NCBI GenBank assembly: GCA_039105265.1
Contig: JAPFFF010000032.1
Span: 62,001-126,000 of the forward strand
Origin: Tritrichomonas musculus
Taxonomy: Eukaryota > Parabasalia > Tritrichomonadida > Tritrichomonadidae
Length of the DNA: 64,000 bases
Direction of reading: 5' to 3'
The notes below the pieces were generated by a model. The model searched no databases, was not told where the DNA came from, and saw only the letters and a list, made by a program, of their open reading frames with translations. Made by a program: the position numbers and the translations under genes. This document shows positions 38,447-47,764 of this stretch, one piece after another (position 1 is the stretch's first letter; the number at the start of each line of letters is the position of its first letter).

Positions 38447-40663
38447 TCATAATAATCTTTGAAAAATTTTTGCTGGAACCATTAGAATAGGGTGAGACGA
38501 ATATGAAAATATATCAATATCAATTGAACATAATTTTGAATTTTCATGAAATTCAACAATTAGAAGATTTTGGCAATTTGCAAATGCATCATTTCTTATG
38601 AAGCTAACGTTTGAAGTAACAGAAAATGAAGTAATTGCAGTATTATTAAAAGCATTTTTTTCAATAATCATCAAATTTGAATCATCAAGAACAGAAATCC
38701 TTTTTAATTTTGTACATTTTAAAAATGCATTTTCATTGATTTCAATTACACTTGAAGGAATTTGGATGCTTTCTATAGATGAATAAGCGAATGCATTATT
38801 ATCAATATTCAGTAATTTTGAATCCTTTTCAAAAATAATTTGCTTAAATTTTTTGCAATTAAAAAAAGCATATTTATCAATAAAAGTAACCCTTCTAGGA
38901 ATTGTTATTCGAGTGATTGATGATTCACTGAATGCATTTTGACCTATAAAAAATAATTTTGAATCGAATTGGAAATTGATAGAACGAATTTGAGTGCATT
39001 GGTTAAAAGCATTTGGATTTATTCTTTTTATATAAGATGGAATTGTTACATTTCGAATATTTCGACGTGAAAAAATTATAACGTCAAAAGCATTTGAATA
39101 TTTATTTGATTTCTTTAGAATAAAGTCATTATTGTAATATAAAAAATGATGATTTAATGGCGATACAGATATATTATTTAAATTTGGTACATTTAAACAC
39201 CATGAATCTTGAATTTCAACAAGACTTGAAGGGATGTTAATTCTATTAATTGATGATTTCTCCAAAAAATTTTCAAAAACCAAAATGCTTGATTCTTCCA
39301 TAAATTCAATGAATTGAAGATTCTTGCAATCATAAAAAGCTTTGTAACCAATGCATTTAACTGTTGGTGGAATTCTAATAAATTCAATTGATGACCATTG
39401 AAATGCAAATGAATTAATTTTAATTAAGCGCGTTCCTTCTTTAAAATTTAATGTTTTAATATTTTGACAATTTATATAACGTTCTTCACTTATTTCAGTA
39501 GCATTTTTAGGAAATGTATATATTTTGGAAGGATTTGAAGCTTTATAATAATCTGGAGTAAAAGCTATTATATAATCTTCTTTTAAATCTTTATTCATTT
39601 TCATTGAATAAGCAAAAATGCAATTGCAAATCATAAGAAATATTTCAAAAAAAATGTATAATGGCCAAAAATCTTCAAAATCAGATGATGAAATATTAAA
39701 AAGGAGTTGATATTCAAAAAAATCAGTGAGAGCATAAATTATTGTTTTTAATTGATATAATACATAAAAATCAGTAAACTGATCTAAAACATAATCTGAA
39801 ATCATTACTATATCATTAATAATCACATGAGTCAAAAAGCTAATTATTATAAAGCAATACACGTTACAAATACAATAAAGAATAGGAAATACTATCAAAT
39901 AAAAGCACCACATGAAAATTGTTTTGTTAATTGATTTTGTTTTCGAATCATTTATAATACAAAATCCGCTATTAATTAAAAAAAAAGTTGTCATGTAAAA
40001 AAAGTCTCTTAATCTGTTCAGAACAAAACTTAATTTGCTAACAAAAGTTATCTGATTAGATTCAAATCTCTTCTTGATATTTAAATAATTGATTCCTTTT
40101 GATACTATAAAAACAAAAAAAGTAAGAGTAATAAATAAATGAAGTGTGTTTTTCAATGAAAAATTAATTAACCAATTAAGAAGCCATATCGAAAAAAGGA
40201 TTATTCGTGCATAATTATCAAACAATAAAAAATTTAATGCATTAACAACATCATAACTAAATGGTGAATCAGGATTAGTATAAATTAACTCAATGAAGAA
40301 TCCTTTGTGATTATTTGAACATGATTTAATTGTTGTGGCATATGTTGTATTTTCATTAATAATACCTGTTAAATTATATTTGCCTTCATTCATACGAATA
40401 ACATGAATATTTTCATGATTTGGTATTGTGTAATTTAAACATGCTGTTTCCACTTCATTTTTATTTAAATAATTATAAATGCTACTAAAAGGTTTAATAG
40501 TTAATAAAAAACTATCATTTCCTCCGTTTGAAATATTTATTGAATAGCGTCCTCCTTTTTGAAATCCATATTTAAAAGGTAAAGTTATATCTGTTTGATT
40601 TGGTCCAATAACATAATTGAATTTGTATGATATTATTGAGCACAAAAAGAAGAATAGCAACAT
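38447..40663 (-). CDS. Multi-pass membrane protein fused to BspA-type LRRs, 738 aa
   Basis: A signal peptide (MLLFFFLCSIISY) leads to an extracytoplasmic domain (about 20-145) with two cysteines and N-glycosylation-like sequons. About seven hydrophobic segments follow between residues 150 and 370, then a polar section. Seven or more LRR_5/BspA-type repeats fill about 390-730 (pattern: IPSSVIEINENAFLKCTKLK). BspA-like repeats are hugely expanded in trichomonads, usually as surface proteins with none or one membrane span. A 7TM-like body with repeats on the other side is unusual. I infer a receptor-like surface or endomembrane protein; topology is predicted by eye only. It reads alone on the minus strand. 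Confidence 0.82.
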   Translation of the reverse strand: MLLFFFLCSIISYKFNYVIGPNQTDITLPFKYGFQKGGRYSINISNGGNDSFLLTIKPFSSIYNYLNKNEVETACLNYTIPNHENIHVIRMNEGKYNLTGIINENTTYATTIKSCSNNHKGFFIELIYTNPDSPFSYDVVNALNFLLFDNYARIILFSIWLLNWLINFSLKNTLHLFITLTFFVFIVSKGINYLNIKKRFESNQITFVSKLSFVLNRLRDFFYMTTFFLINSGFCIINDSKTKSINKTIFMWCFYLIVFPILYCICNVYCFIIISFLTHVIINDIVMISDYVLDQFTDFYVLYQLKTIIYALTDFFEYQLLFNISSSDFEDFWPLYIFFEIFLMICNCIFAYSMKMNKDLKEDYIIAFTPDYYKASNPSKIYTFPKNATEISEERYINCQNIKTLNFKEGTRLIKINSFAFQWSSIEFIRIPPTVKCIGYKAFYDCKNLQFIEFMEESSILVFENFLEKSSINRINIPSSLVEIQDSWCLNVPNLNNISVSPLNHHFLYYNNDFILKKSNKYSNAFDVIIFSRRNIRNVTIPSYIKRINPNAFNQCTQIRSINFQFDSKLFFIGQNAFSESSITRITIPRRVTFIDKYAFFNCKKFKQIIFEKDSKLLNIDNNAFAYSSIESIQIPSSVIEINENAFLKCTKLKRISVLDDSNLMIIEKNAFNNTAITSFSVTSNVSFIRNDAFANCQNLLIVEFHENSKLCSIDIDIFSYSSHPILMVPAKIFQRLL

Positions 40664-41571
40664 ATAATTTTTCCATAAAAATCCACTTTTTCATAGTTTA
40701 TTTGTTCGTATTAAAATTATTTGGAAAATATTAAAAAGGGAAATCGGATTTGACCGGAAACGGAATTGACCGGACGTGATAGGTCAATTTTAACCTTCTA
40801 TCGTCGGCCAAATATAACTGGACGAGTCACTTTTTGAACATGTTTGGTTATTAAATAAAAACGTATATATTAATAGTTTTTAGAAATTATTCAAATTAGT
40901 TTATATTTTTTCTTATAAAAGATATACAAAAACAGTGATTTTCGTTTTAAAATTTTGGTTTTTCAAATGAATTAGGTTTGATTCTATCTAATAATGAACT
41001 CAAATATTCTTGATAATTCATATTGATATTATTGATTAATATGGAATTATGCTTATGCTTATATTATAAAAAATAGATAAAATACAAAAATAATGCATTA
41101 TAATTGATGTTTTTTTTATAATATCGATGTTTTATTTTGATATATTATGATATTGATTTTAAAAATTCCGAGCAAAAAAAATTTTCTTGATCGGTATGAG
41201 AAATATTATTATTAACTAGACCTATCATAAACTATAAAGCTTAAATATAAGAGATAAATTAAATATAATTGCTGATTTAATTAAATTTAGAAAAAAAAAC
41301 AAGCAAAATGGCATCATAACGCATAATAAAAGTAAAACATATGAATAAAAATAAAGAATGAAATTAACAAGTGAAAAAGATGAAACCCTATCTAACAAAA
41401 ATGTTTTTTTTAAGCATCTCCCTTTTTTAAAAATAGAATAATTGCAAGATATTTATTGATTTCATTGTTTAATGAATAAGTAAAACTCTAAAAAAATGAT
41501 TGAAATTGATATTACATTACTTGATTCATTTGAAGCAAGTTTAATGTAATATCTAAAATGTTCAATCTCTT
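40664..41571. other. Intergenic sequence with TGACCGGA direct repeats
   Basis: Upstream of the membrane-LRR gene, TGACCGGA occurs at 40751-40758 and 40767-40774, 16 bp apart, in an island less AT-rich than its surroundings (40741-40835). It may be a regulatory site. The rest shows no gene. Confidence 0.35.
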
Positions 41572-41979
41572 TTAGAAATTGTAATCATCTTCAGATTCTC
41601 GGTTTGATATGTCATTGAAATCAAAATCAAATATTTTGGAAAATGTATTTTGTGTTTCATCTCTGAATTTCCAAAGAAATTTCTTTTTGGGCTCGAAAGG
41701 GTCTATGATTTTATCATTTTCATCAACAAGGACAATTTGGCCAATATGCTCTTCAATTAAGTGTAAGTTACTCTCACACCACTGCATGAGTAATTCTTTA
41801 CTTCTCTTCTCTTTCCTGGAGAAAGGAATTATTTTCTTTTGAGGACCTGAATTAATTCTTGAGACAATTTTCGTTAAGATTTCTATAGTTTGTTGATGAG
41901 TAATATTGTCTCCAGCATACTGAGTTAAAAGGAGATAAGATTCATACTTTTCTTTATAGTATTCTCTTCCTTTCAGCAT
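41572..41979 (-). CDS. Hypothetical protein, 135 aa
   Basis: I do not recognise this protein. It is charged and mostly helical, starting MLKGREYYKEKYESYLLLTQ. A central QKKIIPFSRKEKRSKELLMQ stretch and a C-terminal acidic end (ISNRESEDDYNF) are visible. There are no membrane segments or known motifs. Its codon-like composition and ATG suggest a real host gene. It stands alone between AT-rich gaps. Confidence 0.5.
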   Translation of the reverse strand: MLKGREYYKEKYESYLLLTQYAGDNITHQQTIEILTKIVSRINSGPQKKIIPFSRKEKRSKELLMQWCESNLHLIEEHIGQIVLVDENDKIIDPFEPKKKFLWKFRDETQNTFSKIFDFDFNDISNRESEDDYNF

Positions 41980-42579
41980 AAAAAATGAAATAAAAAATCT
42001 AGATTAAGTCATTTTAAAATTTTTAAAAAAAATTTTTAAAAATTGAATGAAAAAAATGACAACTTTTTTTCTGAGTAATAAATTATTCAATTGTAACATG
42101 CCAAGAAATTTTGTGTCAGCCAAATAGTACTCATTTTCCTAAAAATATGCACAGAAAAATGAACTTTATAGATAAAAATCATATATAAAAAAAAATATTT
42201 ATTGGTCTTACAAAATATTAGAAAAAGTGAAATACAATTTTAGTTTTATCTTGTAATATATATCAAAAATATCATTATTAAAAATAAATTTATTTTCTAA
42301 ATTTGTAATTTATATTAAATTTTTAATTAAAAATATTATATTTTTCTTCATAAAAAAATTAGATTTATAATATCTCTGAAATTCATATCATCCATTGTTA
42401 TTCTTGATTTCCCAATATTTTAAGTTGCAAAAATGATTTCAAGGATGAAGAAAACATGAGCTCATGTTTGGAAATTTTTATCATTCAGTCTCTGCTTCAG
42501 CCTGATATTTTCGAACAATTTAAGGGATTGTCCTCACTGCTTCTGTTGATGAGTAAGTTTCTTGAGTCAATTACAAATG

Positions 42580-42582
<3 letters not shown>

Positions 42583-42631
<49 letters not shown>
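42583..42631. repeat. (TA)n microsatellite
   Basis: About 24 TA dinucleotides directly abut the left end of the transposon at 42632. The sequence from 41980 to 42582 is AT-rich with no recognised gene. Confidence 0.9.
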
Positions 42632-42634
<3 letters not shown>

Positions 42635-44141
42635 GGTTGGACATACTAAATAGGAATTGAAAAAAAATTGAATAGTATCACTCATTCAATCTCATTCAAT
42701 TTTTTTTCAATAGCGTAAAATTACCTTGAAACTTTTTCTGTAGAATTGCCTTACTAAATGGGAAACTTTGAATACTGAAAATTATACATTAATTTTTATA
42801 ATATCTCAAAAAATTGCATAGTAAAACAAAATTAAGTGTCAATTATACATGTAATATTTTATAGATTTTTATATATAATTATATTATTTAAATTATTTAA
42901 AACGATTAACCTGATATCTTTATTTTGAAAAAATAAAATTTTTAAGAAAATTTTAATGAGAATATATTTTAATAAAAGTAATGTTACTTGTCATAATTAT
43001 TTAACAACTGTGTTGCATGTGAATAATGTTGTTTAATAATGATCTACAATTCAAACCTTCCCAAATAGAAAGGCAATTTCTCAGAAAAAGTTTCACTTTT
43101 AATCAATTTGGAAAATATATAATTTAATGTTTAAAAATCCTACTCCAAAAGCGAATTTTGATCCAATAACTTTATCAGGCATGAAAATACCAAAGAATCA
43201 TAATAGTAATATAGATAGATAATTTTCAAGTATAGTTAAAACACAGTTAAAGATCCTTATTCGTTTTATGTTTTAAATAGATACAAGAAAAAGATCTACT
43301 ACAAGTATTTCTGACTTTATTTTGGAATAGGATCAATGGTATACTAATAATGGTGATCTATAAAATCAAAAAGAAGGTTAAAAAGAAATTATTCAATACC
43401 TTTTATTTTTTATTGCTCAAAATGTGATGCCATATTTTCTCTTTGAATAAAATTGCATAAAAGGTCCTAAATTCGATGAAAATACTCCTTATTATTTAAA
43501 ATTAAAATTAGAAGCACTCAAAGTTCATTGTATAACTTATAACTTTTTAAATAATGAAATTCAACGCAAGCTTCATATTTGCAAGTATATTTTAAAACCT
43601 ATTTTTTGAAAAAGATACAAAATATTTGAATATTTAATCTCCCATAAAATTCAATATCAACGTCATTTCAACAAAACCTTCTCTTAAATATAAATTAAAA
43701 CTATAAGAATAAAGTTTCTTGAAACATAATATATATTGAGTTATTAATAAATTTTTAAATCATACAAAATTTCCTCAGAAAGTTTCCCATTTAGAAAGGC
43801 AAAACCATTCAATTTTAGAGTGTCAAAATTCCCATTTAGTAAGGCAAAAAAATAAATCTAAAAAACAAAAATAAAATGTAAATATCTCAAATTTTTTTCT
43901 ATAAACTTAATTATATTTTTTAAAAAATAAATAAATAACATTATAAATAATACATTTTTTTTAAAATCGAAAAATCATATTTTTCTATTCAAAATTTCCC
44001 AAATAGTAAGGCAATTAATTCAATTTTTGGCGGGAAAAAACAAAAACGCCGATAACCAGTTTGAATGGGTATTCAAAAAAAGTTTTTAAAAAGTGGATTG
44101 AGAAGATTGAGAGGCTTTCCCATTTTGCATGTCCAACCCTG
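42632..44141. mobile_element. Tc1/mariner/pogo-like DNA transposon relic, 1.5 kb
   Basis: The left end is CAGGGTTGGACATACTAAAT. The right end is its inverted match, CAGGGTTGGACATGCAAAAT when complemented, with TA at both flanks (42630-42631 and 44142-44143). Subterminal TTTCCCATTTAG(T)AAGGCAA motifs recur inside in both orientations. The central part (about 43130-43600) has short coding-like stretches (PKANFDPITLSGMKIPKNHN; FDENTPYYLKLKLEALKVHC) broken by stops, so any transposase is decayed. Confidence 0.72.
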
Positions 44142-44235
44142 TATATATATATATATAAATCTTGCACCGAAAGCACAAAATTTGATATTTTAAACATATA
44201 AATTCAAAGTGATAATTAACATTTTTTTCTATTTA

Positions 44236-45009
44236 CAGCTGTTTCGGAAATAGATTAGAATTTTTTGGAAATAAAATAGTAACCGTTTTATTTTTTTGGA
44301 AATTAAATATTTTTTTTTTGGAAATAAAATAGGAACGATCATTTTATATTCAATTTTATCATACTTAAAAACAGAATTAAAAGATAGATTAAAGAAATTT
44401 TATGGCGTTTTACACATTATTATGCTAATATATACACGAGTTTTGTTTTTAACTGTTCAATATGAAACATAGAGTATGTTATTGTGTTTTTAATATGATA
44501 TTACTAAAATATTGTTTTCATCCAATATTACTCAATAAAGTCTTCAATTTATTGACAATTATGAATTTTTTATGATTTTTAATATGTAAATTGATGATAA
44601 TGTAAAATATGAAAAAACTCTTTCTTTAATGAAAAAATCACTTTATTTATGATTATTATTGATTATTATATCGAATATGAAAAGAAATTTTCTTTTTGTT
44701 TTATCCAGGATATAATTTAAAAAAGATATTATGCAATCGGTGAAATATCAAATATAAAGTATCTTTTTAATAACATCTGTCAAAATATATTAAATTGGCA
44801 AAAGATTGTTTAGATGTAATTAATATTTGCTTCTGATTTAAATGTTTTTCAACAACAAAAATATTGGAAATTGAATGCAAAATAATCGTTCACTATTTTA
44901 TTTCCAAAAAAAAATATTTTATTTCTAAAAATATTTTAGCGGTTTTATAAACCATTCAAATCATACTATTTTATTTCCAAAAAATTCTAATCTATTTCCG
45001 AAACAGCTG
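44236..45009. mobile_element. 774-bp MITE with 46-bp perfect inverted ends
   Basis: Both ends read CAGCTGTTTCGGAAATAGAT and continue identical to 46 bp. A TA target duplication flanks the copy (44234-44235, 45010-45011). Subterminal GGAAATAAAATA-like repeats occur. There is no transposase frame. Perfect ends point to recent activity, driven by an unseen pogo/mariner-type transposase. Confidence 0.82.
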
Positions 45010-45122
45010 TACTTAATTAATTAATTCATATTAACTTATCAAATGCATTATAAAATTATCTTGGATTTTGCAGATTTGAAAACAAGTTTAGAATTTCATT
45101 AGTTTCTTCTTCATGAGCTATT

Positions 45123-46045
45123 TTAAGTGTTTTTAAATAAAAAAAAAAAAAAATAAAGGAAATCCAATGAAAATATAAAAAATAATTTCAATGAATAAAA
45201 AATTATAAAAAATTCTCTATCTCTCTTAAAAGCATCCAATAAGTAGATATTTTTCTTAGGCAATAAGGTACTAATATCAAGAGGCTCCTTTTTCTTCTTG
45301 GATATATAACATTCAAGGGGAGTTTTATTCAAAATTTAAATTTTTGAATTCCATTCAAATTAAAATTTACAATTTTTTGGTTTCTTAAATTAGCATCAGC
45401 CTTATTTCCTAACAAAAGTTGAATAGTTTCATAACTTGTTTTCTTACAAGCATAATGGAGAGGAGTGTTATTTAAAAACGACAAATATAAAAATATCTTC
45501 ATTATCTTTTGAATTGACGTCGAATCCTTTTTGAATCAAATAATAAGCAATATCATGTCTTCCATTCATACAAGCAAGGTGCAGAAGATTTCGATATATA
45601 TATATATATATTTATATAAAACACCTTTCGGTCAAAAAAATTGAATTAAAAAATATCGTCTATTTCATTTTTATCGATTGATTCAATTGAAAACAGAATT
45701 TTGACCATTTCTAAATTACCATTATAACAAGCTCTTTGCAAAGGATTTTTTTCATTTTCATTTTCAAATTTAATTCTTCTTTCATTCATGAGTAATTTAA
45801 CAATTTTTATTCGCCAATTTTCAACAGCCAAACAAAAAGGCGATCCATCTTTGCACATTGCATTTAGATCCAAATCAGATCTTAAAAACATTCTTCTAAC
45901 AATTTTATCATATCCTCTTTCGCAAGCAACCAAAAAAGGAGTTTTTCCATTTTGGTCTGGAATGTTCACATCAACTTTTTTATTATTCAAAAGAAAATCA
46001 ACCGTTTCAATATAATTGCATTCAACAGCCAAATAAAGTGAAGTT
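45123..46045 (-). pseudogene. Broken ankyrin-repeat gene fragment
   Basis: Minus-strand reading starts KTSLYLAVECNYIETVDFLL (no ATG; a stop lies just before) and runs through four contiguous ankyrin repeats to 45646. It continues after short AT-rich interruptions as NLLHLACMNGRHDIAYYLIQ (45592-45500), NTPLHYACKKTSYETIQLLL (about 45475-45390) and KTPLECYISKKK (45330-45295). The interruptions are about 60, 28 and 45 bp. Each lies in the linker between repeats. Without a start codon and with these breaks it is probably a pseudogene, or a gene with unusual introns. Confidence 0.6.
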
Positions 46046-46091
46046 TTTTATCATAATAAAGAAATATTTTTTAAACTTCACTTTATTTGGC
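46028..46091. repeat. 19-bp perfect foldback at an ankyrin gene edge
   Basis: GCCAAATAAAGTGAAGTTT (46028-46046) and its exact reverse complement (46073-46091) enclose 26 bp. The left arm is coding sequence of the ankyrin fragment, so the right arm is an inverted copy of it. Confidence 0.8.
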
Positions 46092-46585
46092 AGAGATTTT
46101 AAAAAATAAAATTTTAAAAAATACTTATTGACAACATTATAGGTCAAAGTTAGGTGAAAAAAATGGTAGGGGGTTTTCCTTTTGGTAGGGGTGTTTTTCT
46201 TAATACCATATATTTATATTATTAATGCAAAGAAAAACAGTTGCATCCAAAAGCATTTAACAAAGTTATCATAATTATCTCATTCAATTTTGGTCCAAGT
46301 TTTGATTCGACTCAATTTTAAATAATTTCAATACTATATATAGCAAAAAGGCAAAGGAATGTGTAATATAAAAATATATCGTGATAAATTGAGAAGATAC
46401 CGATCAAAGACGATTATCATGAGAATTTTTTGAATGGAGGAAAAATTGAATATTTAATATCGGTTATAGGTAAAATTCCGCTTTAATTCAAAAAGTGATA
46501 ACGATATGTATTCAATATTCTTTTTTTCTTAAAAACTTCAAACAATTGGAAAAGAGCATCCGGATTCCAGCACACGTCATACAAA
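46092..46585. other. Intergenic, with a half-copy of the G-run MITE
   Basis: ATGGTAGGGGGTTTTCC followed by GGTAGGGGTGTTTTTC (about 46162-46200) matches one end of the element at 12391-12661. The shared lead-in AAAGTTAGGTGAAAAAAATG also matches. No second end is seen. No gene is recognised. Confidence 0.5.
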
Positions 46586-46936
46586 TTGGCTTTTCATAGA
46601 TATGAACAAATTACCATAGTTGAATTTGAACCAAATTCTGAGCTTCAAACAAATGGAAAAGATGAATTCAAAATATGTGATACAGATGGAACTATATTAA
46701 TATATTATAATTCAATTTCAAATGATTCTTTAATTCATTTAGTTCTTCAATTAAGAGGAGACAAACCAGTCATCTATCTTTATCCTGAAAAAGACAATTT
46801 CGGTGTAATTGTAAATGTCAGGATAGAAAAAGAAGATGGTGAAATTGCATCTAGATATCCTGCAATTCGAAATAATGAAAACAATATTGGTGAACTTCAT
46901 ATCTTTCAAGCTGATATTCAAATTGATGATTTTTAA
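46586..46936 (+). pseudogene. KPVIYLYPE-motif protein fragment
   Basis: An open frame without an in-frame ATG at its start contains RGDKPVIYLYPEKDNFGVIV, a motif I associate with a widespread family of conserved proteins of unknown function in protists and bacteria. The frame is short and lacks the downstream domain normally expected, so it is probably a fragment. The first part (HRYEQITIVEFEPNSELQTN) is strand-like. Confidence 0.4.
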
Positions 46937-47189
46937 AAATAATTGTGACAGAATCATTCAAATATCTCAAATCTTTTATAAGCTTAATAATTCTCCATAA
47001 ATACTATATGTTTTTTTTCTAATTTTGTTGAAAAAGATATCAAATATTACTTTGGTCAAATATATAACACAAAAAAAGAACTAAGTCGAGGTTTCCGGTG
47101 GAGGAGAAATCCAATCTCGAATTTTTTTAAATAAAAACCTGATTGCATCAATGATCATTGTTTTAATAAGAACACATGATATCCGACAG

Positions 47190-47505
47190 ATCGAGATTCA
47201 GGGATTAAATTTGATTTTGGAAAACAGAGAATCTATTTGACGTCATACACAATTAGATCAAATTGTGGCAGTCCTAGCATCTATGCCCATCCAAAGATGT
47301 GGAAGATGTCAGAATCAGATGAAGGTCAGTACTTGGAAGTCATCAACCAGCAGAGAGACAATCCGATTCTGAATGGTTCATGCAAGCAGCATCAATTTGT
47401 GTGTGAGAACAAGAACAAAGATTACTGATCGATCTTGTACAAACAGTCGGACTCATGGAATAAAGATAAAAGGTATGAATATACTGTTTGTCTTACGTGC
47501 TTTGA
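47190..47505 (+). pseudogene. F5/8 type C (discoidin) domain fragment
   Basis: The plus strand reads SGIKFDFGKQRIYLTSYTIR, then HPKMWKMSESDEGQYLEVIN and a final NGSCKQHQFVCENKNKDY. This is the typical trichomonad discoidin pattern (DF...LTSYTIRSN..HPK.W...). A stop at 47428 is followed in another frame by DSWNKDKRYEYTVCLTCFEL, the usual end of the domain, so at least one frameshift is present. No BTB part is found upstream. Confidence 0.55.
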
Positions 47506-47764
47506 ATTGCTTGGTACAATTTTTTCAATAGCAAAATAGATCAACTATTAAAAAAAAAAAAAAATTAAGTAAATTCAAAAATATAAATAAGTCTAAAAAA
47601 TTCAAAAGAATTTATGTATTTGATTAGTAAATTAGTCAGGTTTTTTTACTTTGAAATATTGCTTTGATTCTTTGATCATTAGTTAGATCAATTAGCTTTC
47701 TCCATAAATTTTTAAATGAATCATTAAAATTTATACTTTTAATTACATTTAATAATAATTTAAA

